Of a stretch of 9,674 nucleotides of DNA, positions 1 to 6,360 are shown piece by piece (position 1 is the stretch's first letter; every line of letters begins with the position of its first letter). The notes beneath the pieces were generated by a model. That model had not been told where the DNA came from. It was given only the letters and a program-made list of their open reading frames with translations, and searched no databases. A program made the translations under genes and the position numbers. Origin of the DNA: an uncultured Duganella sp. (lineage in GTDB: Bacteria > Pseudomonadota > Gammaproteobacteria > Burkholderiales > Burkholderiaceae); NCBI GenBank assembly GCA_946482635.1, contig CAMLSG010000207.1, forward strand, positions 1 through 9,674, written 5' to 3'.

Positions 1-20
1 GCAGGCACTCTGGAGCCTGC
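1..20. repeat. Short inverted repeat at window edge
   Basis: GCAGGC (1-6) and GCCTGC (15-20) are perfect 6-bp complements separated by 8 bases. The repeat lies about 20 bases before the Shine-Dalgarno of the first gene. It could be the end of a terminator for a gene outside the window, but no T tract follows it and the left context is cut off. It may also be chance in GC-rich DNA. Confidence 0.25.
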
Positions 21-53
21 GAATCCACCCTGGCATCTACAAGGAGTGTTCAA

Positions 54-689
54 ATGCACGCAATCAGAGAATCGTCCCATGGCCTCGAAATCGAAGCTAC
101 CGCAGAGCTGCCGGCACCGTTGCCGGCTGTGCCGTCCCGTCCACGCCTGGCGCTTGTCGAGCGTCCCGGTCCCGTGACGGAGCGCAAAGCGCTGTCGCTA
201 GCCCCGATCGAGCGCGTCCGTTCCACCTCGGCGACCCTGCGCCGCATCGAAAATATGCAGAAACTGGTGGCGGAATTACAAAACCACGAAATGCTGGCTG
301 ACGAAATCGCCTGGTTCCTGAAATTTTCGCCGTCGGGCGCCCGTAAATACATCCGCGACCTGCGTGAAGCAGGCGTGATCGAACTGGCTCGCTATATAGA
401 AGGTACGGCCACCTACCTGGGCAAGGCGGTTTACCAGCTGACCCCGGACGCCGAACGCGTGCAAGCCTTCCTGGCAGCGATCGCCCAGCCCAAGCGCGAA
501 GGTGCGCCGCCGCGCAAGGAGCGCCCAAGCCTGCGTGAGCAGAGCATGGCTGGCAATGGCCGTCACTTCCATATCCTGGCGGACGACACCCACTATGCGA
601 TCCGCGTCAACCGTGGCCCGGTGCAGCGCGACCCGCTGGTAGCCGCCCTGTTTGGCGCCCCGAGCTCCCTGCAAAAGGCCATGCCTTAA
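54..689 (+). CDS. Winged-helix-like protein of unknown role
   Basis: The 211-residue product has a low-complexity Pro/Ala/Arg-rich N-terminus (about 1-58). A helical region of about 60-140 then reads like a winged helix-turn-helix: a helix (MQKLVAELQ), a DEIAWFLKFS turn, a likely recognition helix at 92-106 (SPSGARKYIRDLREAG), and a beta-wing-like stretch ending in a YQLTPDAERV helix cap. The tail (about 165-205) has a conserved-looking block, HFHILADDTHYAIRVNR. There is no signal peptide or membrane segment, so it is probably cytoplasmic and possibly DNA-binding. The start is well supported: AAGGAG at 41-46 lies 7 bases before the ATG. The next gene on this strand begins about 80 bp downstream. 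I do not recognise a named family. The DNA-binding role is inferred from the helix pattern only; a winged-helix protein-protein adaptor is also possible. Confidence 0.8.
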   Translation: MHAIRESSHGLEIEATAELPAPLPAVPSRPRLALVERPGPVTERKALSLAPIERVRSTSATLRRIENMQKLVAELQNHEMLADEIAWFLKFSPSGARKYIRDLREAGVIELARYIEGTATYLGKAVYQLTPDAERVQAFLAAIAQPKREGAPPRKERPSLREQSMAGNGRHFHILADDTHYAIRVNRGPVQRDPLVAALFGAPSSLQKAMP

Positions 690-715
690 GCCGGAACAGT
701 GATAAGCTTCCATTG

Positions 716-735
716 ATGGCATGTTGAAATGCCAT
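716..735. repeat. Inverted repeat ahead of mtfA
   Basis: ATGGCAT (716-722) and ATGCCAT (729-735) are perfect 7-bp complements around a 6-base loop, in the 81-bp gap between the first gene and mtfA. G-T pairing and one further A-T pair could extend the stem on both sides. No T run follows, so it is not a standard intrinsic terminator. It may be an operator or an RNA hairpin. It buries the ATG at 729, which argues for the start at 771 in the next gene. Confidence 0.4.
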
Positions 736-770
736 TGACCAGCCCCATCTGTGGCGGAACGAGTTCTGTT

Positions 771-1679
771 ATGGACGGCATCATGGACGCTTGGGTTTTG
801 CTTATCTTGACGGCGCTGGGCATCGCAGCGCCGATCGTGTATCCACGCTGGACCTTGCGGCGGGCGCTGGCCCGGCCCCTGGCTGCGGCCGACCAGGCCA
901 CGCTTGAGCGCAGTATTCCCTTCTATCGCAAACTGGCGCCGGACTTGCAGCGCCAGTTGCAGCGCATGGTGGTGCAATTCCTGCACCAGAAAAAATTCGT
1001 CGGTTGTGCCGGCCTTGAAGTGAGCGATGAGATGCGCATCACGATTGCCGCCCAGGCTTGCCTGCTGTTGTTGAACAGGCCGAGCAAGGTCTACCGCGCG
1101 CTGCACACCATCCTGGTCTACCCCGGCGCTTTTATCGCCAACCGCGACGAAGTGGGCGCGGGCGGCGTCATTACCCCGGCGCGCCAGCAGATGCTGGGCG
1201 AATCGTGGAGCGATGGCCGCATTGTGCTGTCGTGGGATGATGTCGCGCGCGGCACGCTGGACTGGCAGGGCGGCAACAACGTCGTGCTGCATGAGTTTGC
1301 CCACCAGCTCGACAGTGAATCGGGCAGCAATAACGGCGCGCCTTACCTGGGCAGCCCGGACAGCTACCGCAGCTGGGCCGAGGTGCTGTCGCGCGATTAC
1401 GCCAACCTGCGCCACGAAGCCTGGCTGGGCCGGCAGGATAGCGTGCTGGACCATTACGGCGCCACCAGCCCGGCGGAATTCTTTGCCGTGGTGACGGAAA
1501 CCTTCTTCACGCGGCCGTGGCAATTGGCCGAGCGCCATGCAGCCTTGTACGGCGAGCTGCAAAAGTATTACCGGGTCGATCCGCGCGACTGGCTGGCGGC
1601 ACCGCCGCCGCCTGCACCGGAACCGGCCTTCCTGTCGATGCCAATGCCCGTGCGGTCGTTCGCCTGGGCCGACTGGTAA
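771..1679 (+). CDS. mtfA: MtfA-family zinc peptidase (M90)
   Basis: This is a zinc-dependent aminopeptidase of the MtfA family. In E. coli MtfA binds the glucose repressor Mlc and so affects the PTS glucose transporter gene. Whether a Mlc partner exists here cannot be seen. The zinc motif HEFAH is at residues 174-178 from this start, followed by QLDSESG. A second acidic block, PAEFFAVVTETFF, supplies the likely third ligand Glu236, 62 residues after the first His, as expected for the family. The 302-residue protein has an N-terminal hydrophobic stretch (AWVLLILTALGIAAPIV) that could anchor it to the membrane. The start is uncertain: ATG at 729 would add 14 residues but has no Shine-Dalgarno and lies in an inverted repeat; 771 has a weak GGAACGAG 7 bases upstream; 783 is also in frame. 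The last residues (Pro/Ala-rich) are probably disordered. A histidine kinase gene follows after 18 bp, so the two are probably cotranscribed. Confidence 0.9.
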   Translation: MDGIMDAWVLLILTALGIAAPIVYPRWTLRRALARPLAAADQATLERSIPFYRKLAPDLQRQLQRMVVQFLHQKKFVGCAGLEVSDEMRITIAAQACLLLLNRPSKVYRALHTILVYPGAFIANRDEVGAGGVITPARQQMLGESWSDGRIVLSWDDVARGTLDWQGGNNVVLHEFAHQLDSESGSNNGAPYLGSPDSYRSWAEVLSRDYANLRHEAWLGRQDSVLDHYGATSPAEFFAVVTETFFTRPWQLAERHAALYGELQKYYRVDPRDWLAAPPPPAPEPAFLSMPMPVRSFAWADW

Positions 1680-1697
1680 GGAGAACCCAGGGCGCCC

Positions 1698-2891
1698 ATG
1701 GAATTCGAAGACTTCGATTTCATCACCAGCGAAGCGCCGGCCCGCGCCAGCGAACCGGCCGATCCGCTGCAGCGCCTGAAATACCTGGTCGACAATACCC
1801 CGGCCATCATATACAGCACGGTCCCCAGCGGCGACTTCAAGATGACCTTCGTCAGCGCCAACGCGCTGAATGTGCTGGGCTACCGGCCGGAAGAGATGGT
1901 GGCCGACCCCAACTTCTGGTTCGACCATATCCATCCCGACGATGCGCCCAACATCTTTTCCAGCCTGGCGCAGATCTTCACCGAAGGCGAGAAGGCTTAC
2001 GAATACCGCTTCCGCACCGCCGATGGCCGCTACCTGTGGATGCACGACCAGTTGCGCCTGATCCGCGACGAGCAGGGCGCGCCGCTGGAGGTGATCGGCT
2101 CCCTGACCGACATCACCGACCGCAAGCAGATGGAGGAAACCCTGCTGCAGGCCCAGAACATGGCCTCGATCGGCCAACTGGCGGCCGGCGTCGCGCACGA
2201 GATCAACAACCCGGTGGGCTTTGTCACCTCGAACATCGGCACCCTGAAAAGCTATGCCGAAACCCTGTTCGACCTGGTCGAACACAGCGCCACGGCGGAA
2301 CAGCGCAGCAAGGCCGACTTCGACTTCATGAAAGAGGACACGGCAGCCTTGCTGCGTGAGTCGATGGATGGCTTGCGTCGCGTGCGCGACATCGTGCAGG
2401 CGCTGAAAGACTTCTCGGAGGCGGGCGACAGCCAGTGGCAGCAAACCGACCTGCATGAAGGGCTGGAGAGCACACTGAATACGCTGGCCAATGAGTTGCG
2501 CTTCAAGGCCAAGGTCGACAAGCACTACGGCAAGCTGCCGCCGGTGCGCGGCCTGCCTGGCCAGTTGAACCAGGTGTTCCGCAACCTGTTGCTGAATGCG
2601 ATCCAGGCGATTCCCGGCCAGGGCATTATCCGCGTCGTCACCAGTGCCGACCGCGATGCCGTCCAGGTGCGCATCCAGGACAACGGCGTCGGCATCCCGC
2701 CGGAAAACCTGGGCCGCATTTTCGATCCCTTCTTTACCACCAAGCCGGTGGGCAGCGGCACCGGGCTGGGGCTTTACCTGGCGTACGGCGTGGTCAGCAA
2801 GCACGGCGGCCGTATCAATGTGATTTCCGAGCCCGGCAAAGGTTCGGCATTTACCGTGGTCCTGCCGCTGCGCCCCGCTGAACCCAGATAG
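1698..2891 (+). CDS. Soluble PAS-domain sensor histidine kinase
   Basis: This 397-residue cytoplasmic kinase probably senses a ligand or redox state through PAS and phosphorylates a response regulator. It has no membrane segment. A PAS_3-type domain covers about 25-137, with the typical HIHPDD motif near residue 80 and a C-terminal cap ending LTDITDRK. The dimerisation/phospho-acceptor helix carries GVAHEINNP with His167 as the phosphorylation site. The ATPase domain has an N box (NQVFRNLLLNA, from Asn291), G1 DNGVGIP (Asp328), F box DPFFTTK and G2 GSGTGLGL (352-359). AAGGAG at 1678-1683 overlaps the mtfA stop but is 14 bases from the ATG; AGGG at 1689-1692 is better spaced. No response regulator follows on this strand. 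The gene runs 41 bp into the 3' end of the oppositely oriented regulator at 2851-4113, and it is closely related to the kinase at 4110-5540, so it may signal to that same regulator. Confidence 0.93.
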   Translation: MEFEDFDFITSEAPARASEPADPLQRLKYLVDNTPAIIYSTVPSGDFKMTFVSANALNVLGYRPEEMVADPNFWFDHIHPDDAPNIFSSLAQIFTEGEKAYEYRFRTADGRYLWMHDQLRLIRDEQGAPLEVIGSLTDITDRKQMEETLLQAQNMASIGQLAAGVAHEINNPVGFVTSNIGTLKSYAETLFDLVEHSATAEQRSKADFDFMKEDTAALLRESMDGLRRVRDIVQALKDFSEAGDSQWQQTDLHEGLESTLNTLANELRFKAKVDKHYGKLPPVRGLPGQLNQVFRNLLLNAIQAIPGQGIIRVVTSADRDAVQVRIQDNGVGIPPENLGRIFDPFFTTKPVGSGTGLGLYLAYGVVSKHGGRINVISEPGKGSAFTVVLPLRPAEPR

Positions 2892-4113
2892 GCAGGCGGT
2901 GCCCGCTCTTTTTCTCGAAATCCTGCAACTGCTGGATCATGCGCTCATTGAGGACGTGGTCCGAGGCCAGCAGCATCAGGCCGTCGCGGCTGACCACGTC
3001 GCGCGACAGCACCATGCCCGGCACCAGCTCGCCCGATAGCAGTTCGACGTCGGTGGTTTCCGGCAAGCCGCGAATGCCGCCGTCGACTACCTGGCGGAAC
3101 GCTTGCACCACTTGCGGGTCGTAGCGCTTGCCGCTGCCGTCCATCACCAGCGATTTGGCTTCTTCGGGACGCAAGTGGCGCTGCACCAGGGCGCCTTGCT
3201 GCAGGTTGTAATAATCGATCGCCAGCGTCAGGATGCGCGAGCCGATCGGGATTGCAAAGCCCGCCAGCTTGTCGGGGAAACCCTGGCCGTCAAAGCGCTC
3301 CATCTGGTGGCGCACGATGGCGGCCACGCCGGCCATGTCGGTCAGCGGCATCAGCAGCTGCGCGCCATAGACCGGGTGCTTGCGGAATTGCGCCAGGTCG
3401 GCGCCCTGCAGCATGGTCATCGGGGTGCGCAGCATCTCGTCGGTAAATCCGATGCGGCCCAGGTCGTGCAGCAGGGCGGCGATGAACACGTCCTGCACCT
3501 CGTTCATGTCGAGCTTGAGCTGGGCAGCCATCTTGCGCGCCAGTTCGGCCACCTGGCGCGTCTGGCCGGTCTGGCCGGTGCCGCGCATTTCGGCGATGCT
3601 GGACAGGATCTTGATGGTGGTCAGGAAGTTGGCCTTGAGCTGGCGCGTGCGCTCTTCGACCTTCTGTTCCAGGCCGGCGTTGAGCGACTTCAGCTCCTCG
3701 TTCTGCTTGAGGGTCAGCGCCTCCAGGCGCTGCTTCTCCAGCTCGAGCTGGTGGCGTTCCAGCGCGTGGCGCACGATCAGCAGGATGTCGTTGTCGTCCC
3801 AGGGCTTGGTGATGTAGCGGTAGATCTCGCCGCAGTTGATGGCATCCTGGATCGATTGCACGTCGGAGTAGCCGGTCAGCAGCAGGCGCACGGTATTGGG
3901 CCAGCGTTCGCGCACCTGGGCCAGGAAGCGGGCGCCATCCATTTCCGGCATGCGCATGTCGGAAATCACCAGGTCGACCGGCTGCTGCGCCAGCAGTTCG
4001 AGCCCTTGCGCGCCGCTGATGGCCGTCAGCACCTCGTAGCCTTTGCCGCGGAACAGGCGGCGCAGGGAAGAGAGGATGTTCGGCTCGTCGTCGACACACA
4101 GGATGGTCATCAT
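2851..4113 (-). CDS. Response regulator with degenerate HD-GYP output
   Basis: The 420-residue protein has a receiver domain (about 1-120) with acidic pocket Asp8/Asp9, phospho-acceptor Asp52 in ISDMRMPEMDG, Thr80 and Lys103 (YITKPWDD). A coiled coil follows (about 120-162), then an HD-GYP-like domain (about 163-340), then a C-terminal module of the PGMVLSRDV...GLMLLASDHVL type (about 355-410). Active HD-GYP enzymes hydrolyse cyclic di-GMP. Here HD is kept (His216-Asp217, HDLGRIG), as are His246 (HP), Asp275-Gly276 and Asp300. However, the usual Lys after HDxG is Arg220, the adjacent His-His before Glu272 is Gln270-Met271, and GYP is Gly-Phe-Pro. It may therefore be inactive or act as a binding or scaffold output. 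The start at 4113 (ATGATG) is supported by AAGGAAG 7 bases upstream. It overlaps the stop of the upstream kinase by ATGA, so the two are translationally coupled. Its last residues are encoded antisense to the end of the kinase at 1698-2891. Confidence 0.92.
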   Translation of the reverse strand: MMTILCVDDEPNILSSLRRLFRGKGYEVLTAISGAQGLELLAQQPVDLVISDMRMPEMDGARFLAQVRERWPNTVRLLLTGYSDVQSIQDAINCGEIYRYITKPWDDNDILLIVRHALERHQLELEKQRLEALTLKQNEELKSLNAGLEQKVEERTRQLKANFLTTIKILSSIAEMRGTGQTGQTRQVAELARKMAAQLKLDMNEVQDVFIAALLHDLGRIGFTDEMLRTPMTMLQGADLAQFRKHPVYGAQLLMPLTDMAGVAAIVRHQMERFDGQGFPDKLAGFAIPIGSRILTLAIDYYNLQQGALVQRHLRPEEAKSLVMDGSGKRYDPQVVQAFRQVVDGGIRGLPETTDVELLSGELVPGMVLSRDVVSRDGLMLLASDHVLNERMIQQLQDFEKKSGHRLPIWVQRGAAAGPR

Positions 4114-5540
4114 AAAGGGGCTTCCTTCTGCTCGGTGGGTGGGCGCTTCTTGGGCAGCGTGACGCGGAACGTGGTGCCTTTGCCGAGGGCCGATTCGACC
4201 TCGATCCGGCCGTGGTGCTTTTGCACGATGCCGTAGGACAGCGACAGGCCGAGGCCGGTGCCCTTGCCGACTTCCTTGGTGGTGAAGAAGGGATCGAAGA
4301 TGCGGCTCAGGTTTTCCGGCGCGATGCCGCTGCCGTTGTCGCTCACGCTGAACCAGACCTGTTCGCCGTCGCAGCCGGTGCGGATTTCGATGCGGCCGCG
4401 CATCGAGCCGATGGCATGGGCGGCGTTGACCAGCAGGTTCATCACCACCTGGTTGATTTGCAGCGGCAGGCATTCGATGTCCGGGATCTCGGCGTATTCG
4501 CGCACCACGTCGGCCTTGTACTTGATCTCGTTGCTGACGATGTTGAGGGTCGAATCGATGCCCTGGCGCAGGTCGGCCCAGACCCATTCCTGCTGGCTGT
4601 CGACACGGGAGAAGTCCTTCAGGTCTTGCACGATGTGGCGCACGCGCACGATGCCTTCCTTCGACTCCTGCATCAGGGTCGGGATATCGGTGCGCAGGAA
4701 GCCCAGTTCCACCTGTTCGCGCAGGGCGCGCAGGCGCGCCGCCACGGCCGGATCGACAATCGCCGCCTCGGCTTCCTGATAGGCGTCGAGCATGGAGAAC
4801 AGGCTGTCCAGGTAGCTTTGCAGGGTGCCGAAATTGGAAAAGATGTAGCCGATCGGGTTGTTGATCTCGTGCGCCACGCCGGCCGCCAGCTGGCCGATCG
4901 AGGCCAGCTTGTCCGACTGCACCAGTTGCTGCTGCGTGCGGCTCAGGGTTTCATTGAGCTCGGTCAGTTCGATGTTTCGGCGCCGCAGCTCTTCTTCGGC
5001 GCTCTGGCGCTGGCGGATGTCTTCCGCCAGCTGGGCGGTACGCTGGCGCACGGTCTGCTCCAGGTTGTCGTGCGCACGGCGCAGGGCGTTCTCGGCGACG
5101 CGCCGCTCGGTGACGTCGCGCAGGCTCTGGATGGCGCCCACCAGCTTGCCGTCGTGCCCGCGCAACGGTGCCGCGGTCGATTGCAGCCAGTGCCCGGCCG
5201 CCCCGAGGTTGGGGAAGAAGTCTTCCTCCTCGTAGGCGCCGTCGATCAGGGAAGACGGCTTGTACTTGTCGCGGAAATTACGGTCGGTGGCGGGATCGAT
5301 ATTGTCGACGATCAGGTCGGCCAGCAAGGGGCGCGGCTTGGTGTAGAAGGCTTGCCAATGCTGGCGCGTGCCCACCATTTCGTGCGTGCCCCAGCCCAGC
5401 AAATGCTCGCAGGCCTTGTTCCAGTGGGTGATGACATGGTCGACGTCGATGACAAAGGTCGCAACGGGGTGACCGTCCAGCAATTCGGACAGTGCTATGG
5501 CCGTGCGCTCGACAGTCCTTTCGTTGTAGAAGCTACTCAT
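4110..5540 (-). CDS. Soluble PAS-domain sensor histidine kinase, RR partner
   Basis: This 476-residue cytoplasmic kinase is the likely cognate partner of the response regulator whose start codon overlaps its stop by 4 bp (ATGA at 4110-4113). A PAS domain spans about 15-145 (FVIDVDHVITHWNKA near its start, SLRDVTERR at its end). A long coiled coil (about 150-215) leads to the acceptor helix ASIGQLAAGVAHEINNP with His224. The ATPase domain has N box NQVVMNLLVNAAHA, G1 DNGSGIA (Asp401), F box DPFFTTKEVGKGTGLGL, and ends near 465. No transmembrane helix or signal peptide is visible. The start at 5540 has no obvious Shine-Dalgarno, but a perfect TATAAT lies 31 bases upstream and no better in-frame start is seen, so the mRNA leader would be short. 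It is clearly paralogous to the kinase at 1698-2891 across the acceptor and ATPase regions, but differs in PAS type and in the long coiled coil. Confidence 0.94.
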   Translation of the reverse strand: MSSFYNERTVERTAIALSELLDGHPVATFVIDVDHVITHWNKACEHLLGWGTHEMVGTRQHWQAFYTKPRPLLADLIVDNIDPATDRNFRDKYKPSSLIDGAYEEEDFFPNLGAAGHWLQSTAAPLRGHDGKLVGAIQSLRDVTERRVAENALRRAHDNLEQTVRQRTAQLAEDIRQRQSAEEELRRRNIELTELNETLSRTQQQLVQSDKLASIGQLAAGVAHEINNPIGYIFSNFGTLQSYLDSLFSMLDAYQEAEAAIVDPAVAARLRALREQVELGFLRTDIPTLMQESKEGIVRVRHIVQDLKDFSRVDSQQEWVWADLRQGIDSTLNIVSNEIKYKADVVREYAEIPDIECLPLQINQVVMNLLVNAAHAIGSMRGRIEIRTGCDGEQVWFSVSDNGSGIAPENLSRIFDPFFTTKEVGKGTGLGLSLSYGIVQKHHGRIEVESALGKGTTFRVTLPKKRPPTEQKEAPL

Positions 5541-5563
5541 GTCAAAGTGGCATCTGATATGGA

Positions 5564-5576
5564 CGATCTGATTATA
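5564..5576 (-). promoter_or_regulatory. Possible promoter of kinase-regulator operon
   Basis: On the minus strand a perfect sigma-70 -10 hexamer, TATAAT, lies at 5576-5571. Transcription would begin near 5564 and give a leader of about 24 bases before the kinase ATG at 5540. No recognisable TTGACA-like -35 is present at 16-18 bp spacing and there is no TG extension, so an activator may be needed, or the match may be chance in an A/T-richer intergenic stretch. Confidence 0.4.
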
Positions 5577-5620
5577 CGGCGGGAAATAGAAAAGGTGCGC
5601 GTGCGATAGCTAACAGTCAT

Positions 5621-5650
5621 AAAGCCCGGGCTTGGGCAGGCTAGGGCTTT
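5621..5650 (+). promoter_or_regulatory. Leader hairpin and palindrome before glycine-zipper gene
   Basis: AAAGCCC (5621-5627) can pair with GGGCTTT (5644-5650) around a 16-base loop. The left arm is also part of a perfect 12-bp palindrome, AAGCCCGGGCTT (5622-5633). The right arm ends just before the strong Shine-Dalgarno GGAGGG (5652-5657) of the gene at 5664. It could be a dimeric repressor site in DNA or an RNA structure modulating translation. The role is inferred from position only. Confidence 0.35.
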
Positions 5651-5663
5651 TGGAGGGAACACC

Positions 5664-6194
5664 ATGAGCACAATTATTGCAGGACATTTCCAGTTGCAGG
5701 AAACGGCGCTCGACGTATGCGCAGCGTTCAAGGCCGCCGGCTTCGACGCCGGCCGTGTGTCGACGTTCTTCAACAATCCTCCCGGCCAGCACAATGTGAT
5801 CCCCACCGGCGGCGACCGCGCGCAGTCGCCCGGGGCCAAGCAGACGCCGGAAGCGGTGGCCAAGGGCGAGGTCACCGGCGCGGCGGTCGGGGCGGCCCTG
5901 GGTGCGGCCACCATTCCCTTGACCGGCCCGGTGGGTCCGGTGCTGGGCGGCCTCGTCGGCGCGCACGTCGGCTCGCTGTACAGCTTTTCCGAGATGAAGG
6001 AAAAAAGCGAGTCCGGCCCGGCGCCACGGCACTCGGGCATGATGGTCGCCGTTGCTGTCGAGCAGGAGCAGGAAGCGCGGGCGATCGAGCTGATGCGCCA
6101 GCAGGGCGCCGAAAAAGTCGAGCGGGCGCAAGGCATTATCGAAAACGGCGACTGGAAAGATTTTGATCCCTTGTCAGTCCCGCAATATGTCTGA
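5664..6194 (+). CDS. Glycine-zipper protein, likely stress-related
   Basis: This 176-residue protein has three parts. The N-terminal part (2-37) looks like beta-alpha-beta (TIIAGHFQLQ, then a helix, then a GFDAGRVSTFF turn and strand). A Gly/Ala-rich hydrophobic segment at about 68-106 has repeated GxxxG spacing (GEVTGAAVGAALGAA, GPVLGGLVGAHVGSLY), as in glycine-zipper membrane segments. The C-terminal part (124-168) repeats the strand-helix pattern (GMMVAVAVEQEQ..., then QQGAEKVERA) and ends with DWKDFDP. The layout resembles small general-stress proteins with a glycine-rich insert, but I cannot name the family. There is no signal peptide. The ATG has a strong Shine-Dalgarno (GGAGGG, 5652-5657). 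It is divergent from the kinase operon, 123 bp away. Membrane association through the glycine zipper is an inference. Confidence 0.85.
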   Translation: MSTIIAGHFQLQETALDVCAAFKAAGFDAGRVSTFFNNPPGQHNVIPTGGDRAQSPGAKQTPEAVAKGEVTGAAVGAALGAATIPLTGPVGPVLGGLVGAHVGSLYSFSEMKEKSESGPAPRHSGMMVAVAVEQEQEARAIELMRQQGAEKVERAQGIIENGDWKDFDPLSVPQYV

Positions 6195-6244
6195 ATAGCC
6201 TGTTGCGGAATGCAAACGCCCCCTGTGCGAAAAGTAATTTTCGG

Positions 6245-6262
6245 TATGATAGTTGCTACAAT
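6245..6262 (+). promoter_or_regulatory. Possible -10 elements ahead of 6361 gene
   Basis: In the 166-bp gap between two + strand genes, two -10-like hexamers occur close together: TATGAT (6245-6250) and TACAAT (6257-6262). They sit in an A/T-richer patch of otherwise GC-rich DNA. Neither has a good -35 at normal spacing. If used, the mRNA leader of the 6361 gene would be roughly 90-105 bases. I see no clear intrinsic terminator for the preceding gene and nothing else recognisable in this gap. Confidence 0.3.
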
Positions 6263-6360
6263 AAAAGCAGCGAACTAGACGTGGATCATGACCACGGCGT
6301 GCCGTCCAGTACATCATCTGCCACAAGAGCTATCGCTTTGTTCTGAGGGGGAGAGAGCCA

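Noticed and set aside
276..2804. 842-residue open frame on the minus strand opposite mtfA and the first kinase
   Set aside because: It is antisense to two well-supported genes, has low-complexity Val/Gln/His-rich composition typical of GC-rich shadow frames, and no recognisable domain or Shine-Dalgarno.
3103..4236. 377-residue + strand frame opposite the response regulator
   Set aside because: It mirrors the regulator's codons and shows no domain; a GC-driven shadow.
4212..5609. 465-residue + strand frame opposite the second kinase
   Set aside because: It is fully antisense to a gene with complete kinase motifs, and its His/Gln/Val-rich translation shows no family signature.
6281..6295. Near-palindrome GTGGATCATGACCAC in the 6195-6360 gap
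   Set aside because: Only 4 bp on each side pair once the central mismatch is counted; likely chance.
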